Below, piece after piece: positions 36,344 through 46,141 of a stretch of DNA of 64,000 nucleotides. The DNA lies in the NCBI GenBank assembly GCA_045565995.1, contig JBJLEF010000004.1, positions 496,001 through 560,000 on the forward strand, given 5' to 3'. This stretch comes from UBA721 sp002705165 (GTDB lineage: Bacteria > Planctomycetota > Planctomycetia > Pirellulales > Pirellulaceae). Numbering within the stretch: position 1 is the first letter of the stretch; each line of letters begins with the position of its first letter. The position numbers were made by a program, and so were the translations under genes. The notes under the pieces are model-generated. The model was not told the DNA's origin and did not search any database. It saw nothing but the letters and a program-made list of their open reading frames with translations.

Positions 36344-38698
36344 TTATCTTCGGTACAAGAAAGAATCGGAACTCAGTAATGATACCACGAGTGCTCTAAA
36401 ACTACCGCCATTATCCAAATAGGCTGCCTCCGCCTCGACCATCGTCTGTGAGTCACTAAGCATTTCATTTCGCCCCATGAAATAACGGAACAAATAGCGA
36501 ATAAAGGTTTGTCTCGCCCGCGTTGAATGCCCTAAGCGATTCATCATCTCGATCCCGTCTTTTACCTCGCCATCAATACGCGGATCTCCCGAGAACGAAA
36601 TCATTCCCGATGCATCCACTGCTCGTGTCGTAAGCTTCCCTTCTTTTATTTTTCGTTCAAATTCACCATCCCGCCGCATATAAATCTCATCATTCTCATC
36701 AAAATAATGATGAGAACGGTAGCGTCCCCAGTCATCAAATACCTCAAACGGTTCTCCCAACGGATTGATTTTGCGGTGACACTTCCAACAACTTTCTGAT
36801 CGCAATGGTTCCATTCGCTGTCGAAGCGTTTTATGCGGGTCCGTCGGTACATTGGCATCCACATCCGGAGGAACATCACCAAGCACACCAGCCAACAACC
36901 TCTCATAAACCCAAATCCCACGATGAATTGGGTCATTATCTTCATTAAGCGAATAGGCCGCCAACCAGGCGGGATGCGTTAGCAAGCCTGCACGCTGCTC
37001 TTTGGGCATGATGACTGGTTGCTCTACGGGCCAGTCCCAGATTTGCTCGGAATTCCGACCATTACTGGGTAGGTTGTATGGTTCGATGTAGATCAAGTCC
37101 CCGATCCCATGGCTCTTCGAGGAAAACGGGTAGCTGGGATGGCGATTCAATCCATTGCCCAAAGCCAGCCTATACAAAGAAACGGTTCTCTCGGCATCGC
37201 GTTCTGCGTCCGCGAGCGCACGCTCAGCCTTTTCAGGCATGTTCTCAAAATTAAAATCTCGCTTGATTTGTTCACGTCGTTTTTCCACCTGAGAAGCGAC
37301 AAACCCCGGATCCGTAATTTCGCCTAACCTCAAGTCGTAATGCTCACGTGCGTACTCATTGTCACCTGGATGGGCAATAAAATACTTGTTGGTAGTTAGG
37401 AGTTCGCTGATGACGTCTTTATCATTCGCCAGAACGTATTCGATTAACATTCTCGCATCGTGAATAAGCATCGTCGTATTCCATTGGGGGATTTTCTCTG
37501 CACGCTGCCTACCGGTATCTTTGAAAACCGTTCCGGCACGATCAAAGCCGAAATATTCGTCAAAGAAACGCATAATACGCGGTAAATCTTTCCGCCACCA
37601 ATGTCCTGCCTTGAGTTGTTCGGCCAGCATTCTTTCGACAACCTGCGCCACATCCTGTTTCGAATTAAGTTTGCCGGACTGCAACGCATCCCAAATCACT
37701 GGACTGCGTTCCGGGTTGTGGTCTGTCAGAGCATAGGCGAGAGCATGCGCCAATTCATCGGACGACAAATGTCGTCGCCCGTGCTCATCAACTTCTCCCA
37801 AACCGAACTCCATACGGTACATGGACTCCGAACTTAAAAAGACCGCTTTCACTGTCGTTTTAAACCCGTCGAGTTTCCCTCCCGTCTCAATATTTCTTTG
37901 AAAGAATTCCAGATAACGATCCAGTTCCACTCCCGTAGGACGACGGCCAATAATCCGAAGAAATTCACGCTCTACCAGTTTTCTGCGCTCTTCCAATTCC
38001 AACGGCGGTTCATCATTCGACAAATCCTTAAACTCTCCGCGCCGTTCTCGTTCCGAAAGAAACGTATTAGCTACCATCAACATCATCTGTACGGTACTTT
38101 GATCCACCGTCGACGTCGCCGCATAGTCCCGCAACCCACGTGCTGAAGTCACATAAGTGTAGGGGCTCTTCGCATTGCCCAGTCCCTTTTTAAGGAAAAT
38201 CTCCGGACTGAAACGCCAAAGGCGGGAAGGGGAATAACCGGGGGTCTGATTGTTACCCGAAAAGAGCTCCTCATGATTGACCCAATTACCGTATTCCGGG
38301 GAAAGAAGTTTCTTGCGGTAAACATCACCTTTGCCCGCCATCACAAGCGATTGATTAATCCATCCAGTAACTTCTGAAACTTCAAGGGGCGGGGGCTGCG
38401 TTTCTTCTGCAGGTGGCATATTTCTAAATACCAGTTGGTCAAGAATCTTTAACCATAAATCAGAGGACGACTCGGCCTTGAAATCGTCACTGATCGTCAC
38501 CAGAGAAACATGACCCGCCGGATCTTCAGGCTCATGACAAGCGACACAATATTTTGTTAAAAACGGCTTCACACTCTTCAAAAAGTCTTCGGAAGCGGTT
38601 GCCTGACAAGGTAGAAAGAGTACCAGCACGAACACGACAAAGAACGCAGCGCTAATACCAGCTAACGCCAATGATTTGGCAGACTCTCGTGGATGCAT
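36344..38698 (-). CDS. DUF1592/DUF1588/DUF1585 protein with N-terminal cytochrome module
   Basis: A signal/anchor helix (about 14-35) is followed by a haem motif (FLTKYCVACHEPEDPAGH) and a long helical region. DUF1588 is marked by CWKCHRKINPLGEPFEVFDD near residue 645. DUF1585 closes the protein (RYLFRYFMGRNEM). It differs from the protein at the left edge in its middle region, so it is a divergent member. Partner of the DUF1552 protein downstream. Both CxxCH motifs support haem binding and a redox role. Confidence 0.88.
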   Translation of the reverse strand: MHPRESAKSLALAGISAAFFVVFVLVLFLPCQATASEDFLKSVKPFLTKYCVACHEPEDPAGHVSLVTISDDFKAESSSDLWLKILDQLVFRNMPPAEETQPPPLEVSEVTGWINQSLVMAGKGDVYRKKLLSPEYGNWVNHEELFSGNNQTPGYSPSRLWRFSPEIFLKKGLGNAKSPYTYVTSARGLRDYAATSTVDQSTVQMMLMVANTFLSERERRGEFKDLSNDEPPLELEERRKLVEREFLRIIGRRPTGVELDRYLEFFQRNIETGGKLDGFKTTVKAVFLSSESMYRMEFGLGEVDEHGRRHLSSDELAHALAYALTDHNPERSPVIWDALQSGKLNSKQDVAQVVERMLAEQLKAGHWWRKDLPRIMRFFDEYFGFDRAGTVFKDTGRQRAEKIPQWNTTMLIHDARMLIEYVLANDKDVISELLTTNKYFIAHPGDNEYAREHYDLRLGEITDPGFVASQVEKRREQIKRDFNFENMPEKAERALADAERDAERTVSLYRLALGNGLNRHPSYPFSSKSHGIGDLIYIEPYNLPSNGRNSEQIWDWPVEQPVIMPKEQRAGLLTHPAWLAAYSLNEDNDPIHRGIWVYERLLAGVLGDVPPDVDANVPTDPHKTLRQRMEPLRSESCWKCHRKINPLGEPFEVFDDWGRYRSHHYFDENDEIYMRRDGEFERKIKEGKLTTRAVDASGMISFSGDPRIDGEVKDGIEMMNRLGHSTRARQTFIRYLFRYFMGRNEMLSDSQTMVEAEAAYLDNGGSFRALVVSLLSSDSFLYRR

Positions 38699-38772
38699 CT
38701 GCTCGTTATTCCTTTTTATTTAGCCGATCAGGAAATCTGACCTTCCTACTAATTCTAAAGAAGGTCAAGTTG

Positions 38773-38812
38773 CACCACAACATTGATAAGATTTCATCTT
38801 ATGGTTGTGGTG
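38773..38812. other. Two-step hairpin upstream of DUF1592-type gene
   Basis: CACCACAAC (38773-38781) pairs with GTTGTGGTG (38804-38812), and inside it ATAAGAT (38786-38792) pairs with ATCTTAT (38796-38802) around a 3-base loop. It ends 74 bases upstream of the start at 38698. No T-run follows on either strand, so a regulatory or RNA-stability role is more likely than termination. Confidence 0.4.
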
Positions 38813-38893
38813 AGCGCCACTCCTAAAGAATGCGTTTACTCTTTGAAGGTGAAGTGAGAACGTTAGTTCCTCGATGATGCGGAACTCGAGACG

Positions 38894-39694
38894 TTATCGT
38901 TGAACATCGGATTCCCCAGTTTGTTCTTTAAGCCAGCGGCACCATTGTATTCTCAGGTAACCGACCCAGACGAGAAATGCCAGAACTGGAATCAGCAGGA
39001 TGATTAATAGTAACCCAACGACCAGCCAATTTTCAGATCTAGAGAAACCATTGGCAATAAAGCAAGCGATCACAAGTAAACTAGTGACTCCTGAACAACC
39101 GAGCGTCCAATTGGTACTTTGCCGAATATCGGAAGGAACATTCCACAGCATGGTGCCCCTGCAATAGCCGCATACTTTCTTCTTATAGGTCATATAGGTA
39201 CTGCCATATTCATTGGTATTACTAACGGTGACCTCTCCCGCGATAGTGTGGGCTTTGCAATGGCCGCACCACGCCAGTTTCGGATTGGGCTCCAAGGAAC
39301 TAATGGCACCTGGGGGGGGTGATGAAAAGGCCTTTTCCTGTCTGGAATCGGGGCCTAATCTCCATTTCCGTACGATCGTACTAAGCCCCGCAATACCGAG
39401 AACCAATAGGATCAACGAAGTTGCTTTACCACCGCTCATCACGAGATTAGACAGAAATAACGCGAACCCGGCCGAACCTAAGCCGAGATAGCCAATCATC
39501 TTATTCAAGACGGGAACTTCATCAGCATCGCTTGATAGTTCTAATAGAGCCGATTGAGCCGCCGCCAGACTAAAAAGCGTCAAGACAATGCTAAAGACGA
39601 TAATGTCTAAAGGGTCTAAGGCGTTTATCAGTCCATCCAGAAAACCAAGCATCGCACCATTTCCAGTAATGTGTTCAATCCGAACTTTGTACAT
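38894..39694 (-). CDS. Membrane protein with zinc-ribbon-like middle segment
   Basis: 266 residues with an N-terminal group of membrane helices (about 28-50 and 68-105), a cytoplasmic segment with paired cysteines (CGHCKAH near 142 and CGYCRG near 175, 33 residues apart) and two C-terminal helices (about 197-250). The four cysteines suggest one zinc site. I do not recognise the family. Monocistronic by spacing. Confidence 0.6.
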   Translation of the reverse strand: MYKVRIEHITGNGAMLGFLDGLINALDPLDIIVFSIVLTLFSLAAAQSALLELSSDADEVPVLNKMIGYLGLGSAGFALFLSNLVMSGGKATSLILLVLGIAGLSTIVRKWRLGPDSRQEKAFSSPPPGAISSLEPNPKLAWCGHCKAHTIAGEVTVSNTNEYGSTYMTYKKKVCGYCRGTMLWNVPSDIRQSTNWTLGCSGVTSLLVIACFIANGFSRSENWLVVGLLLIILLIPVLAFLVWVGYLRIQWCRWLKEQTGESDVQR

Positions 39695-39884
39695 TCAATC
39701 TATCTATAGGGATGCTAAAGTCGAACCGAAGAGGCGCTAATTCCACTCTACTGAGTACTTTCCCCCCTGTCGCCGAACCGCCAAACGAGGAACCGAGATC
39801 AGGAACTGGGACTCCAACCGCACCACCCATTGTTAGTTTCTGGGCTTCGCATACCCTTAAGATTTGCGTTAAAATAAAAGCATA

Positions 39885-42320
39885 TTGAAGCAATCGTCGC
39901 CGTTTTGGGGAGTTCTAACGCTGTTTACCCTCCGCTCTAGAAGTCGAATTATCCGCAGCCTGTTGTTGACCTTAACACTGACTGCAACCTCGTCCGCCGA
40001 AGAACTGGATTTCGTCCATGACGTGATGCCGATCCTTAAAACACACTGTGGCAAATGCCATACCGGTGAGAAGAAGGAGGGTGGCCTAGCAATGAATACA
40101 CGGGCCCAACTGCTAGCTGGTGGGGAAAATGGAAAATCTATCATCACAGGAAATGCTGCGAACAGCATGTTCCTCTCCCGAATCATGTCGGACGATGAAT
40201 TCACCCGCATGCCTCCCGAAGGACCTCGAGTTCCAGCCGAAAAAATCGCCATCCTCAAACAATGGATCAACGCTGGCCTCCCGTGGGAGGAGGGCATTAC
40301 GCTTGGCACTTCCAGTTGGGAACCCCCTTTGAAACCACGCGTGATTACGTTGCCACCCCCCACGCACGGACGAAACCACCCAATCGACCGCTTGTTAGAT
40401 GCCGGCCTTGCCGCGGAAAATCAAAAAATACCAAATCCCGTTTCTGACGCTACGTTCCTCCGCCGTGCTTCGCTTGACACCATCGGGCTACTGCCGTCAC
40501 CCGACGTACTACATGCTTTCGTTGCAGATCCAGCGGAAAACAAGCGGAGTAAGTTGATCGACCATCTGCTAGCCGATGACGTCGCCTATGCCGATCACTG
40601 GCTAACCACCTGGAATGACCTTCTGCGCAATGACTATACCGGGACAGGTTTTATCACCAAAGGACGTAACCAGATCACTACCTGGCTATACGAATCCCTG
40701 CGAGTGAACAAACCTTATGACGTATTCGTCCGCCAACTCATCTCACCCACAGCGGAATCAGCTGGCTTTATCGACGGAATTAAATGGCGTGGGGAAGTGA
40801 ATTCCAGCCAGACCCGGGAAATTCAGTTCGCCCAAAATGTTTCCCAGGTATTCCTTGGAATCAACATGAAATGCGCCAGTTGTCACGACAGCTTCATCGA
40901 TCGCTGGACACTGTCCGAAGCTTATAATCTTGCAGCCATCTACTCCGATCAACCACTGGAGTTAAACCGCTGCGACAAGCCTACTGGCAAGATCGCCACA
41001 CCTAAATGGATGTTCCCTGAAATCGGCGATGTTGACCCGAAAGCCCCTAAAGCGGAGCGACTAAAACAACTAGCTGAATTAATGACACATCCCGACAACG
41101 GACGCTTTACCCGCACGGTCGTTAACCGAATCTGGCATCGCTTGATGGGACGGGGCATCGTGCATCCGGTCGACGCCATGCACACGAAACCATGGAACGA
41201 GGATTTATTAGATTATCTAGCCGTCCGCTTCGCCGAGGACGGCTACGACCTCCGACAATTCATTCGACTCGTCATGACCTCCCAGGCCTATCAATCCCAA
41301 ACAGCCATTCTCCAAACAGTCCCAGCAGACGACTACGTTTATGCCGGACCAATTGCCAAGAGAATGACGGCAGAACAATTTCTTGATACCATCTGGCAGG
41401 TCACCGGTACGCATCCGGATAAAGCCACAGCGCAAGTAGACCGCAGCAAACGAACATTGAAAGCTACGATCGATCCGTCAGAGGTTACCGCCCGGGCTAA
41501 ACCGGTCGCCATCACTGCCAAATGGATTTGGCACGACGGTCAGGGCAGTATGAAGGCGGAGCTACGCAGGACATTCTCATTACAGACCGTCCCCCAAACC
41601 GCCATGGTCCTCGCCACCTGCGATAACGCATTTCGCATGAAGGTTAACGGCACCGCCGTCGCTTCTTCCAAAGACTGGCAGAAACCGGTACTTTTCAATA
41701 TCGCAAAACACCTAATGAAAGGCGAAAACACAATCGAAGTTGCCGGGGAAATGTTCGGGGGCAGCGCGGGATTTGTCGCCCAGCTTGTATTGACGGAGAG
41801 CGATAAACAACGTGTGATCAATACCGACCAGAGTTGGGAAGTTCGGAAGCCTTCCGGGGCCTGGCAGTCTGCCCGCGAAGTCCACTCCTATGGCGACGGG
41901 CCATGGGGGCGTGTCCTGGATGGTACGCCTCTTACCCCAGGTCCCTTAGCGATAGCTGGCCCCCCCGTTCGTGCAGCCCTGATGCAAAACGACTTCCTCA
42001 TGCGGTCGCTCGGCCGGCCTCATCGTGATCAGGTGGTCACCACACGGCCCAGTGAATTAACAACACTTCAGGCAATCGATCTGGCCAACGACGAAATTCT
42101 CACCAATTATCTGTCCGGCGGAGCTAAACGTATCGCCGCAGAGGGAAAATCAAACGGCGAAATTATCGACTGGCTGTACTTACATGCATTCTCCCGTGAA
42201 CCAACGGTTGGTGAAAGAGCGATCTTAAACGAGGTGATTGGTGATGGTAAAAACACGATCGCTATCGAAGATCTGCTATGGATGGTGTTCATGCAACCTG
42301 AATTTCAAATTGTGCGATAG
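39885..42320 (+). CDS. PSCyt1-DUF1549-DUF1553 protein
   Basis: Signal-like N-terminus, then a haem motif (THCGKCHTGEKKEGGLAM), DUF1549 (FLRRASLDTIGLLPS) with CASCHDSFIDRW, and DUF1553 (VNRIWHRLMGRGIV, LVMTSQAYQSQ, KRMTAEQFLDTIW). A beta domain of about 120 residues (about 545-665, WIWHDGQGSMKAELRRTF) sits inside DUF1553. The frame opens with a TTG codon and no ATG lies before the haem motif, so the start is uncertain. Followed after 9 bases by its DUF1501 partner. Confidence 0.9.
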   Translation: MKQSSPFWGVLTLFTLRSRSRIIRSLLLTLTLTATSSAEELDFVHDVMPILKTHCGKCHTGEKKEGGLAMNTRAQLLAGGENGKSIITGNAANSMFLSRIMSDDEFTRMPPEGPRVPAEKIAILKQWINAGLPWEEGITLGTSSWEPPLKPRVITLPPPTHGRNHPIDRLLDAGLAAENQKIPNPVSDATFLRRASLDTIGLLPSPDVLHAFVADPAENKRSKLIDHLLADDVAYADHWLTTWNDLLRNDYTGTGFITKGRNQITTWLYESLRVNKPYDVFVRQLISPTAESAGFIDGIKWRGEVNSSQTREIQFAQNVSQVFLGINMKCASCHDSFIDRWTLSEAYNLAAIYSDQPLELNRCDKPTGKIATPKWMFPEIGDVDPKAPKAERLKQLAELMTHPDNGRFTRTVVNRIWHRLMGRGIVHPVDAMHTKPWNEDLLDYLAVRFAEDGYDLRQFIRLVMTSQAYQSQTAILQTVPADDYVYAGPIAKRMTAEQFLDTIWQVTGTHPDKATAQVDRSKRTLKATIDPSEVTARAKPVAITAKWIWHDGQGSMKAELRRTFSLQTVPQTAMVLATCDNAFRMKVNGTAVASSKDWQKPVLFNIAKHLMKGENTIEVAGEMFGGSAGFVAQLVLTESDKQRVINTDQSWEVRKPSGAWQSAREVHSYGDGPWGRVLDGTPLTPGPLAIAGPPVRAALMQNDFLMRSLGRPHRDQVVTTRPSELTTLQAIDLANDEILTNYLSGGAKRIAAEGKSNGEIIDWLYLHAFSREPTVGERAILNEVIGDGKNTIAIEDLLWMVFMQPEFQIVR

Positions 42321-42329
42321 GAGGCTATC

Positions 42330-43763
42330 ATGACGATCCAGGAACAACTAGCGCGACGTCAGTTTCTACAACAGCTCAGCAGCGCTTCGGCCGCGGCACT
42401 TGCCAGCTCCGGAGCCCATGCTTTAGCCAATACTCAGGACACGCCACAACCCGCCGCCAAAGCAGATTCTTGCATCTTAATTTGGATGGCGGGTGGCATG
42501 GCGGCGCCAGATACCTTCGATCCGAAAACCTACTCCCCATTCGAGAAAGGGCTGGCTGTCGACAATATTCTTAGCACATTCCCTGCGATCGATACGTCGG
42601 TGGACAATATAAAAATTACAAAGGGTCTCGAAAACGTCGCTCAGATTATGGATCGCGGCACGCTCATTCGTTCAGCAGTGCAACCGGATCTGGGTAGTAT
42701 CCTACATTCCCGCCATCAATATCACTGGCACACTGGATATGTTCCCCCGCTAACCGTGGCGGCTCCCCATATTGGCGCTTGGATGGCAAAGGTTCTTGGA
42801 CCGAAGAACCCCGTGGTTCCACCTTTCATCAATATTGGTCAGCGGCTAGAAGGCGTTGGCGAAAAAGAAGAGCTGAAGGCATTTACGACCGCCGGTTTCT
42901 TTGGCTCCGAATTTGGACCAATGAATCTGCCTTACCCTCAGGACGCCGTGCGCTCCGTACAACCACCCAAGGGCATGGAACCAGGTCGCTTTGGAAATCG
43001 CTATCGGCAATATCGCAAGTTAATTGACCAGAATCCCAACCGCGAGCTGATGAGTGACTTCCAACAGGAATCTATGATCCGGTCCATGGACGCGGCTCAT
43101 CGACTGCTGCAATCGAAGGAGAAACACGCTTTCGATCTGACGCGGGAGCCGAATGATTCGTATGATATTTACGACACCGGGCGGTTTGGCAGAGGCTGCC
43201 TTTTGGCTCGACGTCTCGTTGAAGAAGGGGCACGGTTCGTTGAAGTCACTACCGAGTACATCCCTTTCGTTCATTGGGATACACATGAAAACGGCCATTC
43301 CACAGTAGCCCGGGTCAAACAGGAGATTGACCGGCCCATTGCTCAACTGATTCTTGATCTGGAATCAAGAGGTCTCTTAGACCGTACGCTGGTTGTAATT
43401 GCCAGTGAATTTAGTCGCGACATGATGATCGAAGGCGTGCCCGGATCCACCGCACGTGACCAGTCCCGGGCTCCAAGTAAAACGTTGGAAGAACCGAAGC
43501 ATTACGGCCTCCATCGACACTTTACCGGCGGCACCAGTGTTGCAATGTTCGGCGGAGGAACTAAAAAAGGATTCCTCTATGGTAAAACAGCTGACCAACG
43601 CCCGCTGTTGGCTGTGGAAAATCCTGTACCTGTCATGGATCTTCACGCTACTATCTTTGCGGCGATGGGGATCAGCCCACAGACAGCCTTTGAAGTTGAG
43701 AAACGCCCGTTTTATGCAACCCGAGACGGCCACGGGAAACCGGTATTAGACATCTTCAGCTAA
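42330..43763 (+). CDS. DUF1501 protein, Tat-exported
   Basis: Twin-arginine leader LARRQFLQQLSSAS, then DUF1501 landmarks WMAGGMAAPDTFDPK, LIRSAVQPDLGSILHSRHQ, FGRGCLLARRLVEEGARFVE and VVIASEFSRDM. The segment around HFTGGTSVAMFGGGTKKGFL takes the place of the usual late metal-ligand region. An AGGAGG ribosome-binding site is in the 9-base gap after the upstream partner. Length 477 is typical. Confidence 0.92.
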   Translation: MTIQEQLARRQFLQQLSSASAAALASSGAHALANTQDTPQPAAKADSCILIWMAGGMAAPDTFDPKTYSPFEKGLAVDNILSTFPAIDTSVDNIKITKGLENVAQIMDRGTLIRSAVQPDLGSILHSRHQYHWHTGYVPPLTVAAPHIGAWMAKVLGPKNPVVPPFINIGQRLEGVGEKEELKAFTTAGFFGSEFGPMNLPYPQDAVRSVQPPKGMEPGRFGNRYRQYRKLIDQNPNRELMSDFQQESMIRSMDAAHRLLQSKEKHAFDLTREPNDSYDIYDTGRFGRGCLLARRLVEEGARFVEVTTEYIPFVHWDTHENGHSTVARVKQEIDRPIAQLILDLESRGLLDRTLVVIASEFSRDMMIEGVPGSTARDQSRAPSKTLEEPKHYGLHRHFTGGTSVAMFGGGTKKGFLYGKTADQRPLLAVENPVPVMDLHATIFAAMGISPQTAFEVEKRPFYATRDGHGKPVLDIFS

Positions 43764-43789
43764 GTGCAGATAACAAACCTAGGGACGAA

Positions 43790-44617
43790 TCAGTCCGCTA
43801 ACCTGGAAGCGATTTCACCTTTGCGAATCACCTCTTTCCGAAGACTGGCAAAATGGTCGACCGGATCGTGAAAGAAGTCCGACGGCATCTGGCCATAATA
43901 TTCCATGGCACGATAGACCTTATCCCATCCGGCACGCTCGGCTAATTCGTACGCACGCAAGCCCTTCACAATTCGCTCATCAGTATCGCTGAAGTCCCGG
44001 AATACGAAATGCCGTAATTTGGGGAAATAGGTAAAACGAACGAAAGGGTGCAGGCACAGCCATCTCATAATCTTACAATCGAATTCGGAAACTGCTTTTC
44101 TAACACCCGGCGCCACCGTCAGTTCCTGTTCACATCGAAAAGACTGCTCAAATACATCCTTCTTTTCCCTCGCCGTTAGTTCCACATTCTTCCTTCGGGC
44201 GCGATGAACGCGATTCAAAGCGTCCAACAAATTAGGTGGTACGATGTCTTCGGAACCTGATGTTTCTCCGTGAATTTTCGTAAATTCATAATTGGCATAG
44301 GTGTCGATACAGACTTCCCGATTGACTCGACGAAAGGCTTCTGAGAATTCCCTCAAAATCCCAAGACGATAAGCTTTTTCACGAGCACTGTAGCAATAGC
44401 GATAGGCGATCAATCGCCCCAGACTTCCGCCGGCTTCAAAATAACTAAGACCCCAAAGCGCACCGTGAGCGGCAATTTGAGAGAACGCGTGGTTACGCCC
44501 AGAATCAATATAAATATGGGTAAGAATGGCGACGCGATGACGAATATCCATCAGGTTGCCCGCCAAAACCTCGCCTTCGGATTTCAGCTTCTCGTAAACA
44601 TCTTGAAGGTCAGACAT
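43790..44617 (-). CDS. Protein of unknown function
   Basis: 275 residues, mainly helical and soluble, without signal peptide or membrane segment. Noticeable segments are THIYIDSGRNHAFSQIAAHG near residue 33 and FVRFTYFPKLRHFVFRDFSD near 198, rich in His, Asp and aromatic residues. The C-terminus reads MEYYGQMPSDFFHDPVDHF. I do not recognise the family. Convergent with the DUF1501 gene and separate from the ankyrin gene. Confidence 0.6.
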   Translation of the reverse strand: MSDLQDVYEKLKSEGEVLAGNLMDIRHRVAILTHIYIDSGRNHAFSQIAAHGALWGLSYFEAGGSLGRLIAYRYCYSAREKAYRLGILREFSEAFRRVNREVCIDTYANYEFTKIHGETSGSEDIVPPNLLDALNRVHRARRKNVELTAREKKDVFEQSFRCEQELTVAPGVRKAVSEFDCKIMRWLCLHPFVRFTYFPKLRHFVFRDFSDTDERIVKGLRAYELAERAGWDKVYRAMEYYGQMPSDFFHDPVDHFASLRKEVIRKGEIASRLAD

Positions 44618-44776
44618 AAGCTTCGCAGAATGGGATACACAACTACTATCAATGGGGATTCATTCTACTAAAAGCATTCTCCAAGCGGCAAACCTAATCG
44701 ACAAATGCAAGCCGTTAACAAACTCCCGGAAAGCTACCTCAGAGAGCACTACTCTATGGATCCATCGATCCACACG

Positions 44777-45535
44777 TTACTGATTATCAGGCTGGAGAGA
44801 AGGGTCCTTTAACAGAAGCAGGATTTTCGTGCGATTTCGAACTCTAGCCATCTCTAAGGGGGTCTGACCATCGCTACGCGGTTTATTGATGTTGGCTCCG
44901 GATTCGATCAGAATTTTGGCCGCCTCCGTACTTCCCCTGGTAATGGCCCTATGTAACGGTGTTTCCTGATCCCTACCTGCGGCCAGATCAATGTCTGCTC
45001 CGTCGGCTAGCAACTGCTTGATAAGGTTGACGTCATTTCTCTCCGCTGCCTTGTAAAGCGGCGTCTCCGCTAATTGTTGTTTGGGTGACACGGAAGCTTC
45101 AGTCGTCGGTTTTTGCCCCAGAAACAAAAGAATTTCAGTTCGGTTGCGAACCCGCGCCATCTCTAAGGGGGTCTGACCATCGCTACGCGGTTTATTGATG
45201 TTGGCTCCGGATTCGATCAGAATTTTAGCAGCTTCCGTACTTCCTCTGGTAATGGCTCGATGAAGTGGCGTTTCCTGATCTTTACCTGCGGCCAAGTCAA
45301 TGTCGGCTCCCTCGGCTAACAACTGTTTTATGCGTGCTACGTCATTGCTCTCGGCAGCCTTATAAAGCGGTGTTTCGGCTAAGTGCTGATTGGGTGATAC
45401 GGAAGTTTCAGTCGTTGGTGTTACTGGCACTTCTGCGGTGTTCTGGGTTGGATCCGACTGCGTATCAGCACAGCCAGAAAGCATGGTTAAGGTAACTACA
45501 ATGAGGGCTAAGCGGCCTGGGAATTTAATCATCAT
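44777..45535 (-). CDS. Ankyrin-repeat lipoprotein with internal duplication
   Basis: A lipobox (LSGC, Cys22) marks a lipoprotein. Two almost identical blocks, residues about 41-140 and 144-242, each carry three ankyrin-type repeats (TPLYKAAE, TPLHRAITRGSTEAAKILIE, QTPLEMARVRNR). A 47-residue stretch is identical between the blocks, pointing to a recent 309-bp duplication. Ankyrin lipoproteins usually bind partner proteins at the membrane; the partner is unknown. An upstream region rich in terminators isolates this gene. Confidence 0.85.
   Translation of the reverse strand: MMIKFPGRLALIVVTLTMLSGCADTQSDPTQNTAEVPVTPTTETSVSPNQHLAETPLYKAAESNDVARIKQLLAEGADIDLAAGKDQETPLHRAITRGSTEAAKILIESGANINKPRSDGQTPLEMARVRNRTEILLFLGQKPTTEASVSPKQQLAETPLYKAAERNDVNLIKQLLADGADIDLAAGRDQETPLHRAITRGSTEAAKILIESGANINKPRSDGQTPLEMARVRNRTKILLLLKDPSLQPDNQ
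44800..45415 (-). repeat. Tandem 309-bp duplication within ankyrin gene
   Basis: Two adjacent copies of about 309 bp, roughly 45107-45415 and 44800-45106, code for nearly identical ankyrin blocks. Nucleotide identity is also high, for example across TCGCTACGCGGTTTATTGAT in both. This fits unequal recombination or replication slippage in the recent past. Confidence 0.85.
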
Positions 45536-45965
45536 TTAGATCTCCTAATTGCCTTTAATCTGAGAGTGCCATTGTTACGTGGTGTCATCTATGAAATGTT
45601 GCAGGTTGAAAAATCTTCTTAGGGACCACCAAGTAAGCGTCAACGAACCTTCTATGGCCATAGTTTAAGGAATAATCGGTTACCTCTACCAGTATTAAAA
45701 ACACTACAAAGTTATAGGCCTGTAGCACGTATTGCCACAAAATCAGATCCTGCCTGCCCTCTGGACGGTACTCCGGTATTCGGCCGTGATATCCGGTTGA
45801 ACTTTTATGAGAACGATCGATAACGACGGAAGATTTGAGCCTGTCCCAAAATAGATATTCCGTGAGCAAATCGAAACCCATTTCATGGTCATACCGTGAC
45901 GATCCTCCTAAAGAAACGGAAAACGGGACTTCACTGTCAACGGGGGATCTACTGGATGATTTAAT

Positions 45966-46005
45966 AAAAAAGGCCTCCGACATACGATTCCAAATGTCGG
46001 AGGCC
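45966..46005 (-). terminator. Perfect 12-bp intrinsic terminator, minus strand
   Basis: GGCCTCCGACAT (45972-45983) and ATGTCGGAGGCC (45994-46005) are perfectly complementary with a 10-base loop. On the minus strand six T residues follow directly (45966-45971). It terminates something transcribed leftward from above 46005, where no gene is evident. Confidence 0.75.
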
Positions 46006-46094
46006 CGGAAGAGTAACACCAACGACTAGTTGGCTACCAATTATTCATGCAATGTCCAATAGCACGAACAGTCTGAAAGCTTTTACAATTACAG

Positions 46095-46141
46095 AAAAAC
46101 AAAAAGAACCTCCGGTAGCATTATCCAACTACCGAAGGTTC
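46095..46141 (-). terminator. 13-bp intrinsic terminator, minus strand
   Basis: GAACCTCCGGTAG (46106-46118) pairs with CTACCGAAGGTTC (46129-46141); the only imperfect position is a G:U pair in minus-strand RNA. The T tract TTTTTGTTTTT follows on the minus strand. It lies about 90 bases upstream of the 45966 terminator, so a transcript of about 90-130 bases could lie between them. Confidence 0.7.

Noticed and set aside
44800..45415. CRISPR-like tandem repeat
   Set aside because: The repeat is a 309-bp in-frame coding duplication of ankyrin blocks, not short spaced repeats.
45585..46022. 145-codon minus-strand open frame
   Set aside because: It crosses a perfect intrinsic terminator and has no recognisable motif or ribosome-binding site.
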